Shown here in pieces: positions 50,155 to 57,487 of a DNA stretch of 64,000 bases. The first letter of the stretch is position 1; every line of letters starts with the position of its first letter. The translations under genes were made by a program, and so were the position numbers. This DNA is from Beijerinckiaceae bacterium (GTDB taxonomy: Bacteria; Pseudomonadota; Alphaproteobacteria; Rhizobiales; Beijerinckiaceae): positions 806,001-870,000 of the forward strand of contig JAPZTO010000001.1 in assembly GCA_027532775.1 (NCBI GenBank). Reading direction: 5' to 3'. Under the pieces are notes generated by a model. That model was not told the origin of the DNA and did no database searches. It saw only the letters and a list, made by a program, of their open reading frames with translations.

Positions 50155-50556
50155 ATGATTGGCCTGGTACTCGTCAGCCACGGGCAGCTCGCGACAGAAT
50201 TCCGATCCGCCATGGAGCATGTTGTCGGCCGCCAGCAGCAACTCGCCGTGGTCTGCATCGGACCGGAAGACGACATGGATGCCCGCCGTGGCGAGATTGT
50301 GGCAGCGATCCATGATGTCGACAGCGGCGACGGGGTCGTCGTCCTGACGGACATGTTCGGCGGCACGCCCTCCAACCTCGCCATCTCCGCCATGAACGGC
50401 ACGCATGTCGAGGTCATTGCGGGGATCAACCTGCCGATGCTGGTCAAGCTGGCCAAGGTCCGCGAAAGCAGCCCGCTTGCCGAGGCCGTGGTTCAGGCGC
50501 AGGATGCCGGCCGGAAATACATCAATGTGGCCAGCCATATCCTGGCGGGCCGGTGA
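50155..50556 (+). CDS. PTS IIA component, mannose-family fold (ManX-like)
   Basis: 133 residues; predicted phospho-accepting His9 in GLVLVSHG and the Gly-rich LTDMFGGTPSNLA strand region place it in the EIIA(Man) family. No sugar-transport EIIB/C genes are near, so as in other alphaproteobacteria it is likely a regulatory output of the nitrogen-type PTS. Start ATG 50155 follows GCGGAAAGAGGA; the frame is open 35 codons further upstream without similarity. ptsH starts ten bases after its stop. Confidence 0.9.
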   Translation: MIGLVLVSHGQLATEFRSAMEHVVGRQQQLAVVCIGPEDDMDARRGEIVAAIHDVDSGDGVVVLTDMFGGTPSNLAISAMNGTHVEVIAGINLPMLVKLAKVRESSPLAEAVVQAQDAGRKYINVASHILAGR

Positions 50557-50565
50557 GACACGACG

Positions 50566-50874
50566 ATGGAACAGCCCTGCCCTCCGCCTCCGGTTCTTGA
50601 CGGCGCGCTGGTGCGGGAATTCCCGATCATCAACCGCAAGGGCCTGCATGCCCGCGCCTCGGCCAAGTTCGTGCAATGCTGCGAGGCTTTCGACGCCGAA
50701 GTGCAGGTGACGCGCTGCGGCGAAACGGTCGGCGGCACGTCGATCATGGGCCTGCTGACGCTGGCGGCCGCGCAGGGCACCACAGTGTCGGTCGCGGCGC
50801 GCGGGGCCCAGGCAAACGAGGCGCTGGACGCCCTTCAGGCGCTTCTCGCCAACCGCTTCGGCGAAGACGAGTGA
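50566..50874 (+). CDS. ptsH: HPr phosphocarrier protein
   Basis: 102 residues. His28 in KGLHARASAK is the phosphotransfer residue and Ser59 in GGTSIMGLL is the HprK target position. The N-terminus has an extra Cys/Pro-rich stretch (EQPCPPPPVLDG) compared with the usual 85-90 residue HPr. With hprK and the EIIA gene it forms the PTS(Ntr) module; enzyme I(Ntr) and EIIA(Ntr) are not in the window. ahcY follows after a 228-base leader containing an operator-like palindrome. Confidence 0.94.
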   Translation: MEQPCPPPPVLDGALVREFPIINRKGLHARASAKFVQCCEAFDAEVQVTRCGETVGGTSIMGLLTLAAAQGTTVSVAARGAQANEALDALQALLANRFGEDE

Positions 50875-50967
50875 TCCTGAACCTTCCGGGAAGGCGGCGC
50901 CTGGCAGCTGGTCGGGCTACGCGGGTCCGTGCCTGAAGCAGGGGTTCTGCAAGGCCGGGATCGCGAC

Positions 50968-50991
50968 ATAAAGAAATCTTTATATCTTTAT
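50968..50991 (+). promoter_or_regulatory. Palindromic operator upstream of ahcY (SahR-like candidate)
   Basis: ATAAAGAAATCTTTAT (50968-50983) is a perfect 7-base inverted repeat around AA, and TCTTTAT is repeated directly at 50985-50991. The AT-rich block is conspicuous in this GC-rich leader, about 110 bases before the ahcY start. ArsR-family SahR regulators of methionine-cycle genes in proteobacteria bind similar ATAAAGA-type palindromes; I infer this link from memory of that motif class and have not confirmed it. Confidence 0.62.
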
Positions 50992-51102
50992 TGCGGCTGG
51001 TTGCGGCTTCTGCTATAGCGCCGTCATGCCTGCCGAGCATTGCGCTTCCGGGCCAGACATTGTCCGCGCTGCAGGGACAGCGCGACCATCATCGAGGGTT
51101 CC

Positions 51103-52494
51103 ATGGATTACATCGTGAAGGATATCGGCCTTGCCTCCTGGGGTCGCAAGGAAATCGACATGGCCGAGACCGAAATGCCGGGTCTCATGGCTGTCCGTGC
51201 CGAATACAAGGGCCAGCAGCCCCTGAAGGGCGCCCGCGTTGCCGGCTGCCTCCACATGACGATCCAGACCGCCGTGCTGATCGAAACGCTGAAGCATCTC
51301 GGTGCCGATGTGCGCTGGTCTTCGTGCAACATCTACTCGACGCAGGACCATGCCGCCGCGGCCATCGCGGCCGGCGGCACGCCGGTCTTCGCGATCAAGG
51401 GCGAGACGCTCGAGGAATACTGGGAATATGTCTACCGCACGGCCCAGTGGGGCGATGGCGGCACGCCGAACATGATCCTCGACGATGGCGGCGACCTGAC
51501 CATGCTGATCATCCTCGGCGCCGAGGCGGAAGCCGGCAAGACCGCCTTCCTCGACAAGCCGGGCAACGAGGAAGAGACGATCTTCTTCGCGCTGATCAAG
51601 CGGATCCTGAAGGAAAATCCGGGCTGGTTCACGCGCGTCCGTGATGCGATCAAGGGCGTCTCGGAAGAGACGACCACGGGCGTGCATCGCCTCTACGAAC
51701 TGGCCAAGGCCGGTCGCCTGCCCTTCCCGGCGATCAACGTCAATGACTCGGTGACCAAGTCGAAATTCGACAACCTCTATGGTTGCCGCGAGAGCCTTGT
51801 CGACGCGCTGCGCCGCGGCACCGACGTGATGATGGCCGGCAAGGTGGCCATGGTCGCCGGCTATGGCGACGTGGGCAAGGGCTCGGCCGCCTCGCTGCGC
51901 CAGGCCGGCTGCCGCGTGCTCGTGTCGGAAGTCGATCCGATCTGCGCCCTGCAGGCCGCCATGGAAGGCTATGAAGTGACCACGATGGAAGATGCCGCGC
52001 CGCGCGCCGACATCTTCGTGACCGCGACCGGCAATGTCGACGTCATCACCGTGGACCATATGCGGTCGATGAAGCATCGCGCCATCGTCTGCAATATCGG
52101 CCATTTCGACTCGGAGATCCAGGTTTCCTCCCTGAAGAACTTCAAGTGGGACAATGTGAAGCCGCAGGTGGACGAGATCGAGTTCCCCGATGGCAAGCGC
52201 ATCATCCTGCTCTCGGAAGGCCGTCTCGTGAATCTGGGCAACGCCACAGGCCATCCGAGCTTCGTGATGTCCTGCTCGTTCTCGAACCAGACGCTGGCCC
52301 AGATCGAACTCTGGAACCACCACAAGAAGTACGAGAACAAGGTCTATACCCTGCCGAAGCATCTCGACGAGAAGGTCGCGGCGCTGCATCTCGACAAGGT
52401 CGGCGCCAAGCTGACCAAGCTGTCGGACAAGCAGGCCAGCTATATCGGCGTGCCGGAAGCCGGCCCGTTCAAGCCGGAAACCTACCGCTACTGA
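51103..52494 (+). CDS. ahcY: Adenosylhomocysteinase
   Basis: Hydrolyses S-adenosylhomocysteine to adenosine and homocysteine. 463 residues, NAD+-binding fold motif [13 protein letters not shown], substrate region [15 protein letters not shown] and a C-terminal KPETYRY end, which is family-invariant. Includes the alphaproteobacterial insertion around [17 protein letters not shown]. Start ATG 51103 preceded by GAGGG. A hairpin terminator follows the stop. Confidence 0.98.
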   Translation: MDYIVKDIGLASWGRKEIDMAETEMPGLMAVRAEYKGQQPLKGARVAGCLHMTIQTAVLIETLKHLGADVRWSSCNIYSTQDHAAAAIAAGGTPVFAIKGETLEEYWEYVYRTAQWGDGGTPNMILDDGGDLTMLIILGAEAEAGKTAFLDKPGNEEETIFFALIKRILKENPGWFTRVRDAIKGVSEETTTGVHRLYELAKAGRLPFPAINVNDSVTKSKFDNLYGCRESLVDALRRGTDVMMAGKVAMVAGYGDVGKGSAASLRQAGCRVLVSEVDPICALQAAMEGYEVTTMEDAAPRADIFVTATGNVDVITVDHMRSMKHRAIVCNIGHFDSEIQVSSLKNFKWDNVKPQVDEIEFPDGKRIILLSEGRLVNLGNATGHPSFVMSCSFSNQTLAQIELWNHHKKYENKVYTLPKHLDEKVAALHLDKVGAKLTKLSDKQASYIGVPEAGPFKPETYRY

Positions 52495-52546
52495 GCGCGG
52501 GTCGCGGCGCCCGCGCCGCATTCGCGTTTCGTTCCGAACACCCAAG

Positions 52547-52579
52547 ATGCGCCCGGGAAACCGGGCGCATTAATTGTTT
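52547..52579 (+). terminator. Rho-independent terminator after ahcY
   Basis: ATGCGCCCGG and CCGGGCGCAT form a perfect 10-base stem with a GAAA loop, followed by TAATTGTTT. It closes the ahcY transcript before the divL-like gene; the T-rich tail overlaps the CtrA-like box described separately. Confidence 0.85.
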
Positions 52580-52646
52580 GCTAACCACTTCCTGACGGAG
52601 TCTCCGGCTGGTTAAAGTGCGCGCGATGACGATTCAGAAGTGATTC
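52570..52646 (+). promoter_or_regulatory. CtrA-like box and clustered GANTC sites upstream of the DivL-like gene
   Basis: TTAATTGTTTGCTAA at 52570-52584 has the TTAA-N7-TTAA layout of CtrA sites with one base changed (CTAA). Three GANTC motifs (CcrM methylation sites) follow at 52598, 52631 and 52642, within 50 bases, where chance spacing in a genome of this GC would be several hundred bases. In Caulobacter, GANTC state feeds GcrA and CtrA control. The link is inferred. Confidence 0.5.
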
Positions 52647-52653
52647 GCGGCGC

Positions 52654-55203
52654 GTGGCGGCAACGGCGATCGTGCTTCCTCGGCGGGGAGCGCGCGGAGG
52701 CCAGGGGATGGGGTTCGAGGCATCGGGCGGAAAGACGGAGAGGCGCGGCCCTGCCCGGGCGCGGCGTTGGCTGCGGCTGTCCGCCGGGCTGAGATCCTCG
52801 ACGTTTCTCGGTGCCCTCCTGCCCCTCCAGGCTTTCGCACAGGATAACCCCGAAGCCTTCCAGCTCCGCCTGCCCGGCATGGGCCAGCAGGCCTACGGGC
52901 TGATGCACAGCGCGATTCCGTTCGGCATCGCGCTGCTGGTCGTGACGGTCTATGCCACGGCAATCTCGATCCTTCATGTCCGGGCCCGGCGGCTCTGGAA
53001 CGAGCATTTCGAGGAGCAGAACCGCACGATCCGCGATGCGCAGGCGCGGATGGAGCGCTCCGCCCTGTTTCTCACCACCGACAAGAGGCTTCTCGTGGCC
53101 TGGAACGGCCCGAAGGGCGAGCCGGAATTCGAGGGCGATCCGGGGATCGTGGTCGAGACTACCAATCCTCATCGGGTGCTGGCCTTTTCCGAATGGCTGC
53201 CCGAGGCCGAGGCGCGCCGGCTGGACAACCACCTGATGCAATTGCGCTCCGAGGGGACGTCCTTCAGCATGAATGCCCGGTCGATCCGCGGCGATTTCCT
53301 CGAGATCGAGGGGCGTCCGATTGCCGGCCGGGCCGTGATGGCACTCAAGGTCGCGACAGGGGAGCGGCTGGCCGTCGCCCGGATGATGGACGAGAAATCG
53401 GCGCTGGAGGCGGCCCAGGCCCAGCTCCGCACGGTGCTGGAGGCCATCCCCCAGCCGGTCTGGCTGCGCGACCGGGCCGGAAAGCTGGGCTGGGTAAATT
53501 CGGCCTATGCGCAGGCGGTTGACCTGCCCGGAGCGGATGCCGTGCTTTCGCGGCAGACGGAAATCCTCGACAGCGATGACCGCGCCGCCATCCGCCAGAC
53601 GCAGGTCCGGCAGGGGCGCTACCATGGTTCGGTTACAGCGATCCTCGCCGGCCAGCGGCGGAAGGTCGATGTCGTGGAGGTCAGCGGGCCGGAAGGCGGT
53701 GGCGGCTTCGCGCTCGATATCAGCGAACTCGAGGCGACGAGGCTCGCGCTCGAGCGGCAGATGGAGGCCCATGTCCGGACGCTGGACGAGCTGCCGACCG
53801 CCGTCGCGATCTTCAACCAGCAGCAGGTTCTGACCTATTTCAACCGGGCCTTCGTCGATCTCTTCGCGCTGGACCGGAGCTTCCTCCAGGGTCAGCCCAC
53901 CAATGGCGCCGTGCTCGACCAGCTGCGTGCCCGCGGCCGCCTGCCCGAAGCGAGCGATTTTCGCGAATGGAAGGCCTCGCTGCTGGCGCAATACGCCTCC
54001 GCAGAAACCACCGAGCATGGCTGGCGGCTGCCGAATGGCCGCTCGTTGCGCGTGGTGATCTCGCCCAATCCGCAGGGCGGGCTGACCTATCTCTTCGAGG
54101 ACGAGACCGAGCGCTTCACGCTTGCCACCTCCTATGAGGAACTCAAGAACACCCAGTGGGAAACGCTGATGGCGCTTTCCGAGGGTGTCGGCGTGTTCGG
54201 CTCCGATGGCTGCCTGCAATTGTCGAACCCGGCATTCGCCCAGATCTGGGGCTTGGAACCCGAGGCCCTGCAGGGGCGCCCGCATGTCGAGAGCATCGGC
54301 GCTTCCGTCACGAAGCTGCCGCCCGGGGGCTGGCGGCGCATTTCGGAGATCGTGTGCAGCCTGATGGAGGCGCGGGATGACGAGCAGTTCAATCTCGTCA
54401 CCCTTGACGGCCGGACGCTGACCGTCGCGACCGCCCCGCTGCCGGACCGCGCGACGCTTGTCACCGTGACCGACGTGACAGACACGGTCCAGGCCGAGAA
54501 CCGCCTCCGCGAGCATAACGAGGCCCTTCGCCAGGCTGCGCGCCTGCGGACGGATTTCATCAAGTCGGTCTCGTTCGAGCTGCGCTCGCCGCTGACCAGC
54601 GTGGTCGGGCTGGCCCAGGCCCTGGCGGGCGGCGTTGCGGGCGAGCTGACGCCGAAGCAGCTGGCCTATGCGCAAGACCTTTCGCGCGCGGCCGATGCGG
54701 TTCTCGCCCTGACCTCGGACATTCTCGACCTTGCCGGGGTGGAATCCGGCGGGGTGGAGATCGTGAAGTCCCCCGTCGATCTCGGCACCGCCATCGCCGA
54801 GGCGACGGAAGGGCTGAAGGACCGGCTGGGCGATGCCAAGATCCGGCTGTCGCTCAACCTCCAGGCCGGGTTGCCCCCCGTCATGGCCGATCCGAAACGG
54901 TTCCGGCATATCGTGTTCAACCTCCTCGCCAATGCCGTCGCCTTCGCCCAGCCGGGCGAGACCGTGCGGCTGGCCGTGCGCAAGGCCGAGGGCGGGATCG
55001 TTCTCGAGGTCACCGACAGCGGCAACCATCCGGGCGTCAGCGCGGTGCCCGGCAAATCGGCCATGCTGCCGGGCATCGAGCGCGAGCAGGGGCTGCGCTT
55101 CTCGCTCGCCAAGGCCCTGGTGCTGCTGCATGGCGGGCGCATCGACATCCATGACAATCCCACCGGCGGGCACCAGACCGTCGTCTTCCTTCCCGAGTCC
55201 TGA
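52654..55203 (+). CDS. divL: DivL-like PAS domain pseudo-histidine kinase
   Basis: 849 residues. N-terminal signal-like segment and one membrane helix near 90-110, then PAS-like units beginning around 257, 376 and 504 (LEAIPQPVWLRDRAGKL, LDELPTAVAIFNQQQ, SEGVGVFGSDGCL), a HisKA domain at about 630-700 and an HATPase to the end. In the H-box SVSFELRSPLTS the phospho-accepting His is Phe641 (TTC 54574-54576). The nucleotide-binding glycine loops are degenerate (DSGNHPG; GLRFSLAKALVLLHGG). In Caulobacter DivL the same position is Tyr and the protein regulates CckA-CtrA. Start is GTG 52654 or ATG 52708. tsaE starts on the last base of the stop. Confidence 0.85.
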   Translation: MAATAIVLPRRGARGGQGMGFEASGGKTERRGPARARRWLRLSAGLRSSTFLGALLPLQAFAQDNPEAFQLRLPGMGQQAYGLMHSAIPFGIALLVVTVYATAISILHVRARRLWNEHFEEQNRTIRDAQARMERSALFLTTDKRLLVAWNGPKGEPEFEGDPGIVVETTNPHRVLAFSEWLPEAEARRLDNHLMQLRSEGTSFSMNARSIRGDFLEIEGRPIAGRAVMALKVATGERLAVARMMDEKSALEAAQAQLRTVLEAIPQPVWLRDRAGKLGWVNSAYAQAVDLPGADAVLSRQTEILDSDDRAAIRQTQVRQGRYHGSVTAILAGQRRKVDVVEVSGPEGGGGFALDISELEATRLALERQMEAHVRTLDELPTAVAIFNQQQVLTYFNRAFVDLFALDRSFLQGQPTNGAVLDQLRARGRLPEASDFREWKASLLAQYASAETTEHGWRLPNGRSLRVVISPNPQGGLTYLFEDETERFTLATSYEELKNTQWETLMALSEGVGVFGSDGCLQLSNPAFAQIWGLEPEALQGRPHVESIGASVTKLPPGGWRRISEIVCSLMEARDDEQFNLVTLDGRTLTVATAPLPDRATLVTVTDVTDTVQAENRLREHNEALRQAARLRTDFIKSVSFELRSPLTSVVGLAQALAGGVAGELTPKQLAYAQDLSRAADAVLALTSDILDLAGVESGGVEIVKSPVDLGTAIAEATEGLKDRLGDAKIRLSLNLQAGLPPVMADPKRFRHIVFNLLANAVAFAQPGETVRLAVRKAEGGIVLEVTDSGNHPGVSAVPGKSAMLPGIEREQGLRFSLAKALVLLHGGRIDIHDNPTGGHQTVVFLPES

Positions 55204-56858
55204 TGACAAGCCCCGGCCCGGCCTGGCAATGGCAACAATTCCTGCCCGACGAGGCGGCCACCTTGCGGCTTGCGCAGAAACTCGCGGCGGAATTCCGCCC
55301 CGGCGATCTCGTGACGCTCAGCGGCGATCTCGGCGCCGGCAAGACGACCTTCGCCCGGGCGCTGATCCGCGCGCTGACGCGCCAGCCCGCGCTCGAGGTG
55401 CCGAGCCCGACCTACACCCTGATCCAGACCTATGACGGCGACGGGTTCCGCATCGTCCATGCCGATCTCTACCGTGTCGCCGATATCTCGGAACTGGTCG
55501 AGCTGGGCTGGGAAGATGCGGCGGAAAACGCTGTTGTCCTGTGCGAATGGGCCGAGAAGGCCGGCGAGGTGCTGGCGGCGGACAGGCTCGATGTCGCCTT
55601 TTCCATTCCGCCCGACGGGCATGGCCGGCATGTCACCCTGACTGCGCAGGGCCGGTTTGCCGGCCGGCTGGACCGGTGGCGGGCCATCGAGGCCCTGTTC
55701 GCCAAGGCCGGCTTTGTTGATCCCGCGCGGGATTTCATGCTCGGGGATGCCTCGGTCCGCGCCTATGAACGGATCTCCGACCCCGGCAGCGGGCGCAAGG
55801 CGATCCTGATGATCGCGCCGCGCCGCCCGGACGGGCCGGCGATCCGGCTGGGCAAGAGCTATTCGACGCTGGTGCATCTGGCGGAGAGTGTCCATGCCTT
55901 CGTCGCCATGGCCCGCGGCCTGCGCGACCAGGGCTTTTCGGCCCCGGACATCTTCGCCAGCGATCTGGAGGCGGGGCTGCTGCTGATCGAGGATCTCGGC
56001 CCCGAGGGCGTGACGGGGCCGGACGGGCCGATCCCCGAGCGCTACCAGCTGGCGGTCGATGTGCTGGCGGAACTGCATGCGCGCACCTTGCCGCAGGAAC
56101 TGCCCGTCGAGGGCATCGTCACGCACAAGCTGCATCGCTATGATCTCGAGGCGCTGACGATCGAGACCGAGCTGCTGCTGGACTGGTTCTTCGCCTATCG
56201 CACCATGCGAACGCCGAATGCCGCCATGCGGCTGGCCTATGTCGACCAATGGGTATCCGTCCTCGAGCCGGTGACCTCCGGCGAGAAGACCTGGACCCTG
56301 CGCGACTATCACTCGCCCAACCTCATCTGGATGCCGCAACGCGACGGCCTGAAACGGATGGGGCTGATCGACTTCCAGGATTGCGTGATCGGCCATCCGG
56401 CCTATGACGTCGTCTCGCTGCTGCAGGATGCGCGCGTCACGGTGCCCGAGGAGCTGGAATTGCAGCTCCTCGCCCGTTATGCCCGGATGCGGAGGGCGCG
56501 GGACCCGGATTTCGACATGCAGGCCTTCGCCCAGGCCTATGCCATCCTGGGGGCGCAGCGGGCCTCGAAGGTTCTCGGCATCTTCGTGCGCCTCGACCGC
56601 CGCGACGGCAAGCCGGCCTATCTCAAGCATATCCCGAGGATCGAGGCCTATCTCAAGCGTTGCCTTGCCCATCCGGCCTTGGCAAAGCTGAGGGCGTGGT
56701 ACGCGACTCACCTGCCGGGTTTCGCCGAGCCGCAGGAACTTGGTGTCGATCAAGGAGGCCAGAAGGGTGCAGCGGATCAGCAAAGCGATGGTTCTGGCCG
56801 CGGGGCTGGGAACGCGGATGCGGCCGCTGACGGAAACCCGCCCGAAGCCGCTGATTGA
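55203..56858 (+). CDS. TsaE-AmgK fusion: tRNA t6A ATPase and N-acetylmuramate kinase-like phosphotransferase
   Basis: 551-residue two-domain protein. Residues 1-157 are TsaE (Walker A GDLGAGKTTF; SPTYTLIQTY; HADLYRVAD), which powers t6A37 tRNA modification. Residues about 178-515 are an APH-fold kinase (LGDASVRAYERI; catalytic RDYHSPNLIW; IDFQDCVIGHPAYD), matching AmgK, which phosphorylates the anomeric carbon of N-acetylmuramate in the cell-wall sugar recycling bypass. The fusion is usual in alphaproteobacteria. The final 30 residues (GGQKGAADQQSDGSGRG...) are low-complexity and overlap the murU start region. ATG 55203 overlaps the divL stop. Confidence 0.9.
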   Translation: MTSPGPAWQWQQFLPDEAATLRLAQKLAAEFRPGDLVTLSGDLGAGKTTFARALIRALTRQPALEVPSPTYTLIQTYDGDGFRIVHADLYRVADISELVELGWEDAAENAVVLCEWAEKAGEVLAADRLDVAFSIPPDGHGRHVTLTAQGRFAGRLDRWRAIEALFAKAGFVDPARDFMLGDASVRAYERISDPGSGRKAILMIAPRRPDGPAIRLGKSYSTLVHLAESVHAFVAMARGLRDQGFSAPDIFASDLEAGLLLIEDLGPEGVTGPDGPIPERYQLAVDVLAELHARTLPQELPVEGIVTHKLHRYDLEALTIETELLLDWFFAYRTMRTPNAAMRLAYVDQWVSVLEPVTSGEKTWTLRDYHSPNLIWMPQRDGLKRMGLIDFQDCVIGHPAYDVVSLLQDARVTVPEELELQLLARYARMRRARDPDFDMQAFAQAYAILGAQRASKVLGIFVRLDRRDGKPAYLKHIPRIEAYLKRCLAHPALAKLRAWYATHLPGFAEPQELGVDQGGQKGAADQQSDGSGRGAGNADAAADGNPPEAAD

Positions 56859-57483
56859 GGCTGGCCGGAAGACGCTGCTCGACCACAATCTCGACCAGCT
56901 TGCGGAATCGGGGATCACCGAGGCGGTGATCAATGTGCATTACCTGCCTGACCAGATCATCCGGCACGTGGCCGGCCGCCACTTGCCGGCCGTGACGATC
57001 TCCGACGAACGCGACCGCCTCCTCGATTCGGGCGGCGGCATTCTCAAGGTACTGCCCTTCTTCGGCGATGCGCCGTTCTTCACGCTGAACGCTGATACGA
57101 TCTGGCTCGACGGGCCGCGCCGGAACCTGGTGCGGATGCAGGAAGCCTTCGATCCCGCCACAATGGACGTTCTGTTGCTGGTCGCGCCTGTGGTCACCAC
57201 GATCGGCTGGGGCAGCCGGGGCGATTTCCTGATGGACGGGGCCGGCCGCCTGCGGCGCCCCGACCGGCGAGACGTGGCGCCCTTCGCCTATACGGGCGTG
57301 GGAATCCTCAAGCCGGAAAGCTTCGCGGGCAAGCCGGAGATCTTTTCGCTGAACCGCATTTTCGATGAAGCGGCCGCATCGGGCCGGCTGTTCGGGCTCC
57401 GGCTCGACGGTGTCTTCATGCATGTCGGGACACCGGAAGCACTGGCCGAGGCCGAGCACGCGCTCGACCTCTACGACCGGTAA
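56767..57483 (+). CDS. murU: MurU-like N-acetylmuramate-alpha-1-phosphate uridylyltransferase
   Basis: 238-residue nucleotidyltransferase (AAGLGTRMRPLTETRPKPL; LNADTIW; IDVLDSGGGI-like LLDSGGGILK). With AmgK it re-forms UDP-MurNAc, bypassing MurA and giving fosfomycin tolerance in known cases. Start GTG 56767 is favoured by AGGAGG at 56753-56758 with eight-base spacing; earlier in-frame TTG 56740 and GTG 56743 and a later ATG 56788 also exist. The gene overlaps the amgK end by about 90 bases. Sugar-1-phosphate specificity is inferred from the gene pairing. Confidence 0.88.
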   Translation: MQRISKAMVLAAGLGTRMRPLTETRPKPLIEAGRKTLLDHNLDQLAESGITEAVINVHYLPDQIIRHVAGRHLPAVTISDERDRLLDSGGGILKVLPFFGDAPFFTLNADTIWLDGPRRNLVRMQEAFDPATMDVLLLVAPVVTTIGWGSRGDFLMDGAGRLRRPDRRDVAPFAYTGVGILKPESFAGKPEIFSLNRIFDEAAASGRLFGLRLDGVFMHVGTPEALAEAEHALDLYDR

Positions 57484-57487
57484 CCGG

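Noticed and set aside
50882-50894. Hairpin CCTTCC-G-GGAAGG just after ptsH
   Set aside because: The loop of one base and the lack of a T-run make it a poor terminator.
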